DNA of 50,147 nucleotides from Gammaproteobacteria bacterium (GTDB taxonomy: Bacteria > Pseudomonadota > Gammaproteobacteria > QZLD01): assembly GCA_004796365.1 (NCBI GenBank), contig QZLE01000064.1, positions 1 to 50,147 on the forward strand, read 5' to 3'. The translations under genes and the position numbers were made by a program. This document shows, piece after piece, positions 35,826 through 45,715 of the stretch; position 1 is the stretch's first letter; every line of letters begins with the position of its first letter. The notes beneath the pieces are model-generated. The model made no database searches. It saw only the letters and a list, made by a program, of their open reading frames with translations, and was not told the DNA's origin.

Positions 35826-38800
35826 ATGATGGAACATAAAGATACACAATCTATTTCGACACAAGGCAATGCTTCAGATTTAAAGCCAAAATCAATTTTA
35901 AAACAAACAAACTCTCTCGGAATTTGCGTCGGTGCATCTACAGTTTCGATTGTCCAGTTAAGTGCCGCAATAGATCCAAATACCGGCAAAATCACAAATA
36001 TAGTTATTGAGGAGTACGAATCACATCCGCATGAAGGTGATCCGAAACATACACTAGCAACCGTAGTTGAGAGATTATACCTCAGCTCCTTTGACGATAT
36101 AGCCTTAACCGGTAGAAAGTTTACCAATTTTGTTAATCTAACAACTATTTCTGAGCCAGAAGCTACTGAAAAGGCATATTCCTTTATCAAGCCGGAAGAT
36201 AAAAATTGCCCCGCCATTGTTTCCGCAGGCGGCGAAACATTTATGGTTTATGCACTGGACAAAAACGGAAAGATCTCCAACGTAATTACCGGCAACAAGT
36301 GCGCATCCGGAACCGGGGAATTCTTTCTACAGCAATTACGAAGAATGGATGTATCTTTAGACGATGCAGTTCAGTTTGCATCTGAGGCAGAACCACACCA
36401 TGTGTCCGGACGCTGCTCTGTATTTTGTAAATCCGACTGTACCCACGCAACCAATGCCGGAATTCCCAAATCACAAGTTACCGCTGGGCTATGCCATATG
36501 ATGGCAAATAAGGTGATCGAGCTTCTAAACAAAATCGAGATGAAAGATATTATGATTGTCGGCGGCGCATCCAAAAACAGAATGATGATGGATTACCTGC
36601 GTGAAGATATTCCTGGTCTAGAAGTACCCAAAGAGGCCCCATATTTTGAAGCATTAGGTGCCGCACTTTGGGCATTGGAAAACGAAACCATACCCTTCCC
36701 AGGGCATGCAGAGTTTCTTAAGGATGAAGTTTCATCATTTGCCACCCTACCGGCATTGAGCGACTTTGGAGACATGGTTGAATTTAAAGAGCTTAATCGC
36801 GGTAAAATCGATTCTGGTGATAAATGCATTCTTGGCCTTGATGTTGGATCAACCACCACAAAGGCGATTCTACTGCGCAAAGAAGATAGTGCCATGCTTG
36901 CATCCATCTATCTGCGCACCAATGGTGATCCTGTTGGCGCCTTCCGCAAATGTTACCAAGCTATACTGGACCAGATAAATGAGCAGCTTCCTGCAGAGCA
37001 AATCATAATCGTAGGTCTTGGTGTTAGTGGTTCCGGCAGGCAAATTGCAGGTCTGCACGCAATGACTGACGGTATAATAAATGAGATTATCGCCCACGCT
37101 ACCGCTGCGATACATTTTGACCCAGATGTAGATACCCTGTTTGAAATTGGTGGTCAGGACGCTAAATACACCTTCATCAGAAACTCAGTTCCATCGGATT
37201 ATGCAATGAATGAGGCATGCTCTGCTGGTACTGGCTCATTCCTTGAGGAGTCCGCTCTGGAAACACTTGGCATCGAGATGGAAGATATTGCCAGTGTCGC
37301 TCTAAGCGCCAAATCTGCACCAAACTTTAATGACCAGTGCGCGGCATTCATCTCCTCTGATATCAAGACAGCAATCCACGAAGGTATTGAACGCAAAGAG
37401 ATCGTTGCCGGACTGGTTTACTCAGTCTGCATCAACTACGCCAACCGCGTAAAAGGCAATCGCCCGGTTGGCAAAAAAGTGTTTATGCAGGGCGGTGTCT
37501 GCTATAACAAATCCGTACCTCTGGCCATGGCATCACTTGTCGGCAAACCAATTATTGTACCACCAGAACCAGGCCTTATGGGCGCCTTCGGTGTTGCACT
37601 TGAGGTGAAAAAGCGTATTGAATCCGGCCTTATGGACGAAAAGGTATTCAACCTTCCAGAGCTAATTGCTCGCGACGTTACCTATGGCAAGACATTTATC
37701 TGCGCAGGTGGAAAGGAAAAATGTGATCGCAAATGTGAGATCAATATGATCGAACTGGAGAAAAAGAAATATCCGTTCGGTGGCGCATGCAACCTTTACT
37801 ATAATATGCGCAAAAGTATCAGTTACGATGTTGCTAGTCTGGAGCTAGTTAAACTGCGTCAGGATCTGGTATTTAACAAATACGGCTCCCTTTTTGACCA
37901 GCAATCTGGAAAATCTGACAAACCACTAGTTGCCCTGAATCGCAGTTTTCTGGTTAACACGTACTTCCCGCTTTATTCAAAGTTCTTTAATGAATTAGGC
38001 TATAAAGTTGTTATGCCTGATGAACCAACTCAGGAAGGGATCGAAAAGAGAAGTGCTGCATTCTGTTATCCGGTAGAACTGGCGTACGGTTTTTTTGATA
38101 GTTTGCTTAAGGCAGAACAAAGACCAGACTATATCTTTCTGCCGCACTTTAAATCAGTACCAAATCTTGAAGGCTATAAATCATCACAAGTATGCCCGTT
38201 TGTGCAAGGTGAAACCTTCTATCTCCAATCCACATTCAAAGAAGAAATAGAGCAGTTGACCAAAAAGGGAACCAAACTTTTTGCACCACTACTTGACCTG
38301 ACCCATGGCGTAAAGGACTCTAAGTCGTCATTGATTGAAATAGGTATCGAAATGGGCGCATCCAAAGCAGATGCCGAAAAGGCTTTCGCTGTTGCATACA
38401 AAGCACAGTCCGACTGCCTAAACGAGATGCAGAAAATCGGCCGCAATACCCTTACAGAACTGGAAAAGACACCAGAAAAGATTGCAGTAACTATCTTCTC
38501 GCGCCCATATAACGGATTTGTCGAGGAAGCGCATATGGGAATCCCGCATAAAATCGCTTCGCGTGGTTATATGGTGATTCCATTTGATTTTCTGCCAATG
38601 CATAGCGAAACCAAAGCGGAAAACATGTTCTGGGGCATGGGGCAGCGCATTCTTGGAGCAGCAAAATATGTAAAATCTCATCCGCAATTATTTGGTACCT
38701 TTATCACCAATTTCTCCTGTGGCCCGGATTCATTCATCATCAGTTTTTTCCGTGACATTATGGAGCGCAAACCATCGCTCACACTCGAGTTGGACAGCCA

Positions 38801-40241
38801 CACCGCTGATGCTGGTCTCGAGACACGAATCGAGGCATTTCTGGATATCGTTGCCTCCTATCGTCAGCTACTGCAAAACAAAAATATCGAAGAACAGAAA
38901 CAAGAATTCGTTCCAGCAAAAACGATTCTGGAAAACAACACCCTAACAATTATCACCTCATCCGGTGAGCACGTGCCAATAACCGATAAAAGGATAACTG
39001 TCCTGATACCATCAATGGGGCAACTTTCCAGTGAATCTCTGGCCGAGGTTATGAAGTCACAAGGAATCAATGCCATTGTACAGCCGCCACCATGTGAAGA
39101 GATCCTTAAAGTGGGTAGATCAAATTCAACCTGCAAAGAGTGTCTGCCACTGATTATCACAACCGGAACTATGGTTTACTATATCCAGAGTCACCGTAAG
39201 AATGGCGAAATACTTGTGTACTTTATGCCATCTGCAGGCGGGCCCTGCCGTTTCGGGCAATACCATGTATTTATGAAAAGTCTCATAAAGAACAATAAGT
39301 TTAATGATGTAGCTGTTCTGTCCCTCACCTCTGAAAACTCATACGCAGGCCTTGGCAACAGCTTCCAGCTATTAACCTGGGCAGGTGCTGTCATTACAGA
39401 TGTTCTTGAGGATATAAGATCTATGCTGCTGGCAAATGCAGTGGATACCGATTCTGCCATCAAAATATTTATGGCCGAATGGGAAAAGATCAAAGTATCT
39501 ATACGCAATGGTAAATTTAAGGCTATTCGCAAGCAACTCAAGCGTACCGCAAAAAATCTGAAAGATATTCCAACCAAACACCACTACAAAGATGTGCCAA
39601 CAGTGTTGCTGGCAGGTGAGATCTTTGTACGTCGCGAAGCCTTATCGCGTCAATATATCACTGAGAAAATGGCTGAAAAAGGTTTCGCAACTGTATGTTC
39701 ACCTATTGCAGAGTGGATCATCTACTCTGATTATCTGGTGGAAAAAGGACTTACAGAAGAACCACTGCAAGGGATGGATAGATTTGGATTCCATATCAAA
39801 AAGCAGGTTATGCGCCATATCGAAAAAAAGATAAAATCGATCCTTTCTAAATCTGGCCTGGTGCATGCTGTACCATTGAATATCAAACCAATTATAGAAA
39901 AAGGCTCAAAGTACATCTCTCCTAATCTGGCGGGTGAAGCTATTCTAACTGTAGGCAGCGCAATGGACGAGATTGCTAATCATGTTAGCGGTGTTATCGC
40001 CATAGGCCCGTTCGGGTGTATGCCAAACCGACTTGCCGAATCAATTCTGAACGAGGCTATGACCAAAGAAGACAAGATATCCAGCGAACCGAGTAATGAA
40101 AAAATTAAGGCTATTCTGGGCGATATCGACAGCCTGCCATTCTTGGCGATTGAAAGCGATGGTTCACCGTTCCCTCAATTGATCAATGCTAAATTGGAGA
40201 CATTCCTGTTAAGGGCAAAACGATTACATGAGAAGATGTGA
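35826..40241 (+). CDS. Double BadF-type acyl-CoA dehydratase activase fusion with DUF2229-like part
   Basis: A 1471-residue protein. Two ASKHA ATPase modules of the BadF/BcrA/HgdC type lie in tandem (about 30-305 and 333-600), the second opening ILGLDVGSTTTKAI. Family members couple ATP hydrolysis to electron transfer from a [4Fe-4S] cluster to 2-hydroxyacyl-CoA dehydratases or benzoyl-CoA reductases. Cluster-type cysteines are kept in both copies: Cys159 (CASGTG) and Cys197 (RCSVF), then Cys465 (CSAGTG) and Cys505 (QCAAF). After about residue 680 comes a DUF2229-like and HgdB-like region (SAAFCYPVELAYG, CKECLPL, GPCRFGQYHVF). The partner may therefore be fused to its activator. No separate dehydratase gene is nearby. 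Two adjacent ATGs start the gene, with only a weak ribosome site. Substrate unknown. Confidence 0.87.
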   Translation: MMEHKDTQSISTQGNASDLKPKSILKQTNSLGICVGASTVSIVQLSAAIDPNTGKITNIVIEEYESHPHEGDPKHTLATVVERLYLSSFDDIALTGRKFTNFVNLTTISEPEATEKAYSFIKPEDKNCPAIVSAGGETFMVYALDKNGKISNVITGNKCASGTGEFFLQQLRRMDVSLDDAVQFASEAEPHHVSGRCSVFCKSDCTHATNAGIPKSQVTAGLCHMMANKVIELLNKIEMKDIMIVGGASKNRMMMDYLREDIPGLEVPKEAPYFEALGAALWALENETIPFPGHAEFLKDEVSSFATLPALSDFGDMVEFKELNRGKIDSGDKCILGLDVGSTTTKAILLRKEDSAMLASIYLRTNGDPVGAFRKCYQAILDQINEQLPAEQIIIVGLGVSGSGRQIAGLHAMTDGIINEIIAHATAAIHFDPDVDTLFEIGGQDAKYTFIRNSVPSDYAMNEACSAGTGSFLEESALETLGIEMEDIASVALSAKSAPNFNDQCAAFISSDIKTAIHEGIERKEIVAGLVYSVCINYANRVKGNRPVGKKVFMQGGVCYNKSVPLAMASLVGKPIIVPPEPGLMGAFGVALEVKKRIESGLMDEKVFNLPELIARDVTYGKTFICAGGKEKCDRKCEINMIELEKKKYPFGGACNLYYNMRKSISYDVASLELVKLRQDLVFNKYGSLFDQQSGKSDKPLVALNRSFLVNTYFPLYSKFFNELGYKVVMPDEPTQEGIEKRSAAFCYPVELAYGFFDSLLKAEQRPDYIFLPHFKSVPNLEGYKSSQVCPFVQGETFYLQSTFKEEIEQLTKKGTKLFAPLLDLTHGVKDSKSSLIEIGIEMGASKADAEKAFAVAYKAQSDCLNEMQKIGRNTLTELEKTPEKIAVTIFSRPYNGFVEEAHMGIPHKIASRGYMVIPFDFLPMHSETKAENMFWGMGQRILGAAKYVKSHPQLFGTFITNFSCGPDSFIISFFRDIMERKPSLTLELDSHTADAGLETRIEAFLDIVASYRQLLQNKNIEEQKQEFVPAKTILENNTLTIITSSGEHVPITDKRITVLIPSMGQLSSESLAEVMKSQGINAIVQPPPCEEILKVGRSNSTCKECLPLIITTGTMVYYIQSHRKNGEILVYFMPSAGGPCRFGQYHVFMKSLIKNNKFNDVAVLSLTSENSYAGLGNSFQLLTWAGAVITDVLEDIRSMLLANAVDTDSAIKIFMAEWEKIKVSIRNGKFKAIRKQLKRTAKNLKDIPTKHHYKDVPTVLLAGEIFVRREALSRQYITEKMAEKGFATVCSPIAEWIIYSDYLVEKGLTEEPLQGMDRFGFHIKKQVMRHIEKKIKSILSKSGLVHAVPLNIKPIIEKGSKYISPNLAGEAILTVGSAMDEIANHVSGVIAIGPFGCMPNRLAESILNEAMTKEDKISSEPSNEKIKAILGDIDSLPFLAIESDGSPFPQLINAKLETFLLRAKRLHEKM

Positions 40242-40244
40242 CCA

Positions 40245-40396
40245 GTATGCTGTCATCCCGGACTCTTCTTTTAAAGGATAGAAAGGGATCCAGCATACGA
40301 GGTGCCGCGCGAAGCGCGAAAAAAACAATGATTAGCTAATTGATTCCCACCTTCGGGTGGTATGGCAGATATTATGACCTGGGCGGATATTACCGC
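40245..40396. repeat. Cluster of inverted repeats in an intergenic spacer
   Basis: Several stem-forming sequences are packed into about 150 bases. GTATGCTGTCATCCC (40245-40259) pairs with GGGATCCAGCATAC (40285-40298), leaving a one-base bulge. CGCGC-GAA-GCGCG is at 40306-40318, ATTAGCTAAT at 40331-40340, and CCACC-TTCG-GGTGG at 40347-40360 with a stable tetraloop. The TGTCATCCC...GGGATCCAGCA pattern looks like the mobile intergenic repeats common in proteobacteria. None is followed by a T-run in a useful direction, so terminator function is unproven. No second copy was noticed in this window. Confidence 0.6.
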
Positions 40397-41271
40397 TAAA
40401 CCTCTATACCTATCTTATTTTTCTTATCAGGCTTACTTGTGCTATCAGAATTAGAATCGCCAGAACCAGAATCTATAAATCCAGTCTCATCAATAAAGAT
40501 ATCTTTATAACTGGTATAGATTGAAGCAAACAACACAGGAACCATAATGACCATACCGATTCCAAATGGTATAACCGCAATAAGCATAGCTGCCAATCCA
40601 ACTAGACCATAAGATAAGAATGAAAGCATGTTCCTCAGGCAGGCAATAAAACTAAGTTTCATAGCTTCCAACGGTTGAACATTATTGATGATTACTAAGG
40701 CAGGTGCAAACCAGATGGCCATAAACAGAGGTATCGACAGCGCCAGAAACCCAAGCAGAATAATCATCATTACCTGAGCAAATCTAAGCATATCTTCAGG
40801 AGGTAATTCCATACGGAGGTAAGACTCAGACATTCTCTGCAAATTCTCCAGATCAAACCCAAAAGCCAAAAGAAGTCCGTGAAGTATAACACCTATAATC
40901 AAACTACTAATGATAAACGCCAGACCAACCATAGCCAGCCTAGTAAAATTACGCTTAAATCCATAGAAAAGACAAAGCGGATTAAAGGTTCCGGTTTTAT
41001 CCAGCTGATAGCTACCCCACATTACGCCGCCAAGAAAAACCGGTAGCAGCAAATTTATAAGCACAGACAAAGATGGTATTAACGAAGCAGGAACAGTTAC
41101 AAAAAACCAGATAAAAAAGAAAGCTACCCATCCAGCCGGACTTCTCATAAACAATTTAAAACCATCTAGAAACCAGTTTATCCCATCGGCAAAGGTTGCG
41201 ATCTTTGGTTCGTGGCGTAAAATAAATCTGCCACTTCGGTTTGCGTCACCAGTGTTTTTAGGTTCATTCAT
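40396..41271 (-). CDS. Polytopic membrane protein, BPSS1780-like
   Basis: A 291-residue inner membrane protein with about six hydrophobic segments (from WVAFFFIWFFVTVPASLI to MLIAVIPFGIGMVIMVPVLFASIY). Its N-terminal cytoplasmic stretch contains FADGINWFLDGFKLFMRSPAGW, characteristic of the family called BPSS1780 membrane proteins. The C-terminal tail is polar and Ser/Asp/Lys-rich. Function unknown. The ORF track start at 41310 overlaps glgC; I prefer ATG 41271 (MNEPKNTGDA), 19 bases after the glgC stop, although its ribosome site (AAGAAAC) is weak. It is probably cotranscribed with glgC. Confidence 0.82.
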   Translation of the reverse strand: MNEPKNTGDANRSGRFILRHEPKIATFADGINWFLDGFKLFMRSPAGWVAFFFIWFFVTVPASLIPSLSVLINLLLPVFLGGVMWGSYQLDKTGTFNPLCLFYGFKRNFTRLAMVGLAFIISSLIIGVILHGLLLAFGFDLENLQRMSESYLRMELPPEDMLRFAQVMMIILLGFLALSIPLFMAIWFAPALVIINNVQPLEAMKLSFIACLRNMLSFLSYGLVGLAAMLIAVIPFGIGMVIMVPVLFASIYTSYKDIFIDETGFIDSGSGDSNSDSTSKPDKKNKIGIEV

Positions 41272-41290
41272 AACAGTTTCTTTATAATAT

Positions 41291-42562
41291 CTAACGAATA
41301 TAGGCCACATTCTGCCCTAACATCTCCGCAGTTACCAGCACAACCCCCTTCGGAGAAACATAAAAATATTTGCTATCCTTTTCCAGATCTTCTCCAATCA
41401 CCGTATTTTCCGGAATGGTACAAGCCTCATCGATCACTGCATTCTTGATACGGCAGTTTTCTCCAACTGAAACACCAGGCAGGATTACTGACTTTTCAAT
41501 CAGTGATCTGGAATTAACCTCTACATTTGAGAAAAGCAGCGAATTTCTAACAATCGATCCGGAAATATAATCACCACCGGACACCATAGAATTAATCGCC
41601 ATGCCACGACGCCCATCCTCATTATAAATGAACTTTGCAGGAGGTAATTGTGCCTGATATGTCCAGATCGGCCATTCACTATCGTACAGATCCAACTCCG
41701 GACACTCGCGGATCAGTTCCTGATTAGCCTCATAAAAAGCATCCACAGTTCCAACATCACGAAAGTACGGCTGTTTCCCGGTGTTTGGATCTCTGAACGG
41801 ATGGGCAACAACCCTGTTGGTGGCTATGGCAAATGGGATGATATCCTTAGCAAAGTCGCGAGATGATCCTTCATTGGCAGCATCCATTGCCAGTTGTTCA
41901 AACAGAAATTCTTTGGTGAACACGTAAATTCCCATTGAGCATAATGCAACATCATCACGCCCGGGAATAGCATCTGGGTTATCTGGCTTTTCGGTAAACT
42001 TGGTCACCACGCCATCAGCGTCAACACTCATCACTCCAAAAGATTTAGCTTGATCTAAAGGGGTTTCAATGCAACCGACGGTCATATCTGCTCCACAGCT
42101 AACATGACGTGCAATCATGGTTCCATAATCCATCTTGTAGATATGATCACCGGCCAGAACAATCACATAGTCTGGGTGATGGCTGTTGATAATATCAATG
42201 TTTTGATAAACAGCATCTGCAGTCCCGGCATACCAGTCTTTTTGATTAATTCGCTGCTGCGCTGGAATGATCTCGATAAACTCACCGTGTTCACCACGTA
42301 AGAAGCTCCACCCTTTTTGCATATGTTGTATTAAAGAGTGCGCCTTATACTGAGTCAAAACCGCCATCTTGCGGATACCGGAGTTAATGCAGTTGGAAAG
42401 CGGAAAATCAATAATACGAAATTTACCACCAAATGGCACTGCAGGCTTGGTCCTCCAATCTGTCAGATTTGCTAATCGCCCCCCTCTTCCTCCGGCAAGT
42501 ATAACTGCAACAGTATTTTGAGTAAGTCGGCTAACAAATCTCTGATTGTGACCAAATTCCAT
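41291..42562 (-). CDS. glgC: Glucose-1-phosphate adenylyltransferase
   Basis: A 423-residue ADP-glucose pyrophosphorylase: glucose-1-phosphate plus ATP gives ADP-glucose, the committed step of bacterial glycogen synthesis. The nucleotidyl-transferase motif is VILAGGRGGRLANLTDWRTKPAVPFGG, and PLSNCINSGIRKMAVLTQYKAHSL follows. Also present are HIYKMDYGTMIARH and the C-terminal left-handed beta-helix with repeated I-x-x-SVILPGVSVG steps. Length is normal. The other glycogen genes (glgA, glgB, glgP) are not next to it. The upstream AAGGA is about 11 bases from the ATG, longer than ideal. It is divergent from tex across 177 bases. Confidence 0.96.
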   Translation of the reverse strand: MEFGHNQRFVSRLTQNTVAVILAGGRGGRLANLTDWRTKPAVPFGGKFRIIDFPLSNCINSGIRKMAVLTQYKAHSLIQHMQKGWSFLRGEHGEFIEIIPAQQRINQKDWYAGTADAVYQNIDIINSHHPDYVIVLAGDHIYKMDYGTMIARHVSCGADMTVGCIETPLDQAKSFGVMSVDADGVVTKFTEKPDNPDAIPGRDDVALCSMGIYVFTKEFLFEQLAMDAANEGSSRDFAKDIIPFAIATNRVVAHPFRDPNTGKQPYFRDVGTVDAFYEANQELIRECPELDLYDSEWPIWTYQAQLPPAKFIYNEDGRRGMAINSMVSGGDYISGSIVRNSLLFSNVEVNSRSLIEKSVILPGVSVGENCRIKNAVIDEACTIPENTVIGEDLEKDSKYFYVSPKGVVLVTAEMLGQNVAYIR

Positions 42563-42739
42563 CTATGACAATCCTTGTAATTATTCCCAAAAAAACATAC
42601 AACATAAAAAACATAGAAATTATTTTTTATACATTTATTATACGATATCCCCGTGGGAATGTTAGTTGGTAATGAAAAATTCATAACCAATATTGTCAAT
42701 CAATTATAAATCTAGTTTCTTAAAAGGAATTAACAGCCA

Positions 42740-45052
42740 GTGTTGAATATCACCAATCAGATCGCATCAGAATTAAGTGTTAAACCAAACCAGATTACTG
42801 CAGCAATATCCCTGCTTGATGAAGGCGCTACCGTACCATTCATCGCACGTTATAGAAAAGAAAAAACCCAGGGGCTTGATGACACACAACTTCGCAATCT
42901 AGAAGAGCGCCTAATCTATCTGCGCGAACTTGAAGAGCGCAAATCTACTGTACTCAAATCTATTGATGAACAAGGAAAACTAACTACAGAATTAAAGCAG
43001 TCAATTCAAGATGCGGATACTAAAACCAGGGTTGAAGACCTCTACCTACCATATAAAAAGAAAAGAGTTACCAAGGCGCAGCTCGCAAGAGAGGCAGGGC
43101 TGGCACCACTAGCGCAAACGCTGATGAAAGATAGAACACAAGTGCCTTCAGAGCTTGCCAAACAATATTTAAACTCAGGAAAGGGTATTAAAACTGAGCA
43201 AGATGCCCTTGATGGGGCCCGTCAGGTCATAATGGAAAATCTAGCGGAAGATGCAGACCTTATTCAAAAGCTAAGAAGATACCTTAATGATAATGGGGCT
43301 GTTAAATCAGTGGTTATTCAAGGCAAGGAAAATGAAGGTCAAAAGTATGCAGATTATTTTGACTATCGTGAAAAATTCAGTTCAGTTCCTTCTCACAGAG
43401 CACTGGCCCTGTTTCGCGGCAGAAACGAAGGGATATTAAACGTCACAATTGAATCATCTGAAACCGATACAGAAACTGAGCCGTGTATTGGCATAATCGC
43501 CAATTGGGTGGACTTTACCAATGAAGAAAAACCTGCCGATAAATGGGTTGCGGACACCATACGTTTTGCTTGGCGCGTAAAAATACAAACCAAACTCGAT
43601 ATGGATCTTAAATCAAGCTTAAAGTCAGATGCTGAAGAGGAAGCCATCAAGGTATTTGCCTCAAACTTCAAAGATTTAATTCTTGCATCACCAGCTGGTC
43701 ATAAATCTATTATTGGCTTGGATCCTGGAATCAGAACTGGTGTTAAGGTCGCAGTGATTAATGAAAACGGTAAACTGATCGATACCACAACAATATTTCC
43801 ACTACAGCCACAAAATAAATGGGATGAATCTATAGAAATTCTTAAGGGACTTTGCACTAAGCATGAAGCAAGACTAATAAGCATTGGCAATGGTACCGGT
43901 TCGCGTGAAACCGATAAGATGGTGAAGGAAATGATTAAAAGATATCCTAAAACCAAAGCCAGCGGGATAATCATATCTGAAGCTGGAGCTTCAGTTTATT
44001 CAGCCTCAGAATTTGCCTCAAAAGAATTTCCTGATCTTGATGTTTCCTTGCGAGGAGCTGTCTCAATAGCCAGAAGACTGCAAGACCCGCTTGCAGAGCT
44101 GGTCAAAATCGAACCAAAGGCAATTGGCGTAGGACAATATCAACACGATGTGAATCAAACAATACTATCCAGAACTCTTGATACAACTTGCGAAGATTGC
44201 GTTAACGCAGTTGGTGTTGATCTTAATACTGCCTCCCCTCCTCTACTGGCAAGGGTTTCCGGCCTAAACCAGACTATAGCTAGCAATATAGTGGAGTATC
44301 GAGACCAAAATGGTTCCTTCAGCAACCGTGAAGACCTTAAAAAAGTACCGCGCCTAGGTGCCAAAACGTTTGAACAGGCCGCTGGCTTTTTGCGAATATC
44401 CTACGGTTCCAACCCTCTTGATAAATCAGCAGTACACCCGGAATCATATACAGTCGTACAAAAGATCATTGACAGCACCGGAATCGATATTTCGAACCTT
44501 ATCGGCAATACAAAAGCCCTCAAGGCAATTGATCCTAAGCAATTTATTGACAACAAGACCGGCGAGTTAACTATAGCCGACATTATCAAAGAGCTTGAAA
44601 AGCCCGGCAGAGATCCACGCCCAGAATTCAAAACCGCAAACTTTAAAGAAGGCATAGAAGATATTAAAGACCTCAAGCAAGGGATGATACTTGAGGGAAT
44701 TATCTCCAATGTAACCAACTTCGGTGCCTTTGTTGATCTTGGCGTGCATCAGGATGGGCTGGTGCATATCTCACAGCTTGCAAATAAATTCGTCAAGGAT
44801 CCGAGGGATGTTGTAAAAGCCGGTGATATTGTAAAAGTTAAGGTTATGGAAGTGGATACACAACGCAAGCGCATTGGTCTTTCAATGCGCCTGGATGAGT
44901 CCGTTGAGAAATCCAGTGCTAATAAGCCTCAAACTAAACAATCTAACACAAGTAAAAAACAAGCGAAAAAGACCCAAAATATCAATCACAATAGCAGAAA
45001 ACCAGGGAATAACGCATTAGCTAATGCACTTTCGAAAGCTGGATTGACGTAA
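42740..45052 (+). CDS. tex: Tex-family S1 RNA-binding transcription accessory protein
   Basis: A 770-residue Tex protein, an RNA-polymerase-associated nucleic-acid-binding factor related to eukaryotic Spt6. In order: an N-terminal helical domain with LLDEGATVPFIARYRKEKTQGLDD, a YqgF/RNase H-like domain beginning GLDPGIRTGVKVAV, and helix-hairpin-helix motifs (VGVDLNTASPPLLARVSGL). A C-terminal S1 domain follows (GMILEGIISNVTNFGAFVDLGVHQDGLVHISQL), with a polar Lys/Asn/Gln tail. The start is GTG, immediately followed by a possible TTG start; AAAAGGAAT lies about 11 bases upstream. A strong hairpin follows the stop. Confidence 0.96.
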   Translation: MLNITNQIASELSVKPNQITAAISLLDEGATVPFIARYRKEKTQGLDDTQLRNLEERLIYLRELEERKSTVLKSIDEQGKLTTELKQSIQDADTKTRVEDLYLPYKKKRVTKAQLAREAGLAPLAQTLMKDRTQVPSELAKQYLNSGKGIKTEQDALDGARQVIMENLAEDADLIQKLRRYLNDNGAVKSVVIQGKENEGQKYADYFDYREKFSSVPSHRALALFRGRNEGILNVTIESSETDTETEPCIGIIANWVDFTNEEKPADKWVADTIRFAWRVKIQTKLDMDLKSSLKSDAEEEAIKVFASNFKDLILASPAGHKSIIGLDPGIRTGVKVAVINENGKLIDTTTIFPLQPQNKWDESIEILKGLCTKHEARLISIGNGTGSRETDKMVKEMIKRYPKTKASGIIISEAGASVYSASEFASKEFPDLDVSLRGAVSIARRLQDPLAELVKIEPKAIGVGQYQHDVNQTILSRTLDTTCEDCVNAVGVDLNTASPPLLARVSGLNQTIASNIVEYRDQNGSFSNREDLKKVPRLGAKTFEQAAGFLRISYGSNPLDKSAVHPESYTVVQKIIDSTGIDISNLIGNTKALKAIDPKQFIDNKTGELTIADIIKELEKPGRDPRPEFKTANFKEGIEDIKDLKQGMILEGIISNVTNFGAFVDLGVHQDGLVHISQLANKFVKDPRDVVKAGDIVKVKVMEVDTQRKRIGLSMRLDESVEKSSANKPQTKQSNTSKKQAKKTQNINHNSRKPGNNALANALSKAGLT

Positions 45053-45061
45053 CTAAGATAT

Positions 45062-45096
45062 TGAAAGCTTGCCCGCATACTGCTGGCAAGCTTTCA
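45062..45096. terminator. Hairpin between convergent tex and DUF805 genes
   Basis: TGAAAGCTTGCC and GGCAAGCTTTCA form a perfect 12-base stem around an 11-base loop, between the stops of two converging genes. It has no adjacent T-run on either strand, so it is either an imperfect bidirectional terminator or a transcript-end stabiliser. Confidence 0.7.
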
Positions 45097-45112
45097 GTTA
45101 AAGGCTGACGAC

Positions 45113-45715
45113 CTATTCCTCATGCATTTGCATCTGCTGCTGTACTCTCTGCGTATAATCATGATAAGCAGGTATGGCAATCGCTACAATAATTCCTAGC
45201 ATTAGGACAAAAGGGACAATCGCAAGAAGAATCATTCCAATACCATTTGGCGGTGTTTGTTTACCAAATCTATTTTCACCTTTTGTACCAGGAACAAATA
45301 ACAGAATTAATGCCATAACTACATTAATAATAGGAACAAAAATCAATAGCACAGTCCATCCGCTCCAATCTATATCATGCAGGCGTCTTATCCATAGCAA
45401 TATAAAGTAAATAAATATAGCTAAATAAAAACCAAGTGAAATCACCATCATTATGGCAAACCCAACTCCAATACCAGCTCCGACATCTGAAGAATTCCCA
45501 AATATTGAAGCAAAACCACCAAAGGCCGTTATACCGATTACAGAAACTATCGTAGCAGCAATATAAAACCCAAAGCACATTATCATCCCGTATGCTAAAT
45601 ATCTAATTCTGCCTATGCGCCCAGAGACTCCCCAAAATGGAACTTCGGAAAATTCAGTTAATTTGCTCTCATTTAATTCAGAATCTGGTGTATCGTATGG
45701 ATTTATATTATTCAT
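45113..45715 (-). CDS. DUF805 membrane protein
   Basis: A 200-residue inner membrane protein. The DUF805 signature is visible: FWGVSGRIGRIRYLAYGM at the first helix, LLWIRRLHDIDWSGWTVLL in the centre, and LFVPGTKGENRFGKQTP after the third helix. A fourth hydrophobic segment ends in AIAIPAYHDYTQRVQQQ, which looks like the start of a mature type IV pilin helix and is seen in some DUF805 proteins. Whether this is meaningful is unknown. The cytoplasmic N-terminus is polar (NNINPYDTPDSELN). Function unknown. Confidence 0.88.
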   Translation of the reverse strand: MNNINPYDTPDSELNESKLTEFSEVPFWGVSGRIGRIRYLAYGMIMCFGFYIAATIVSVIGITAFGGFASIFGNSSDVGAGIGVGFAIMMVISLGFYLAIFIYFILLWIRRLHDIDWSGWTVLLIFVPIINVVMALILLFVPGTKGENRFGKQTPPNGIGMILLAIVPFVLMLGIIVAIAIPAYHDYTQRVQQQMQMHEE

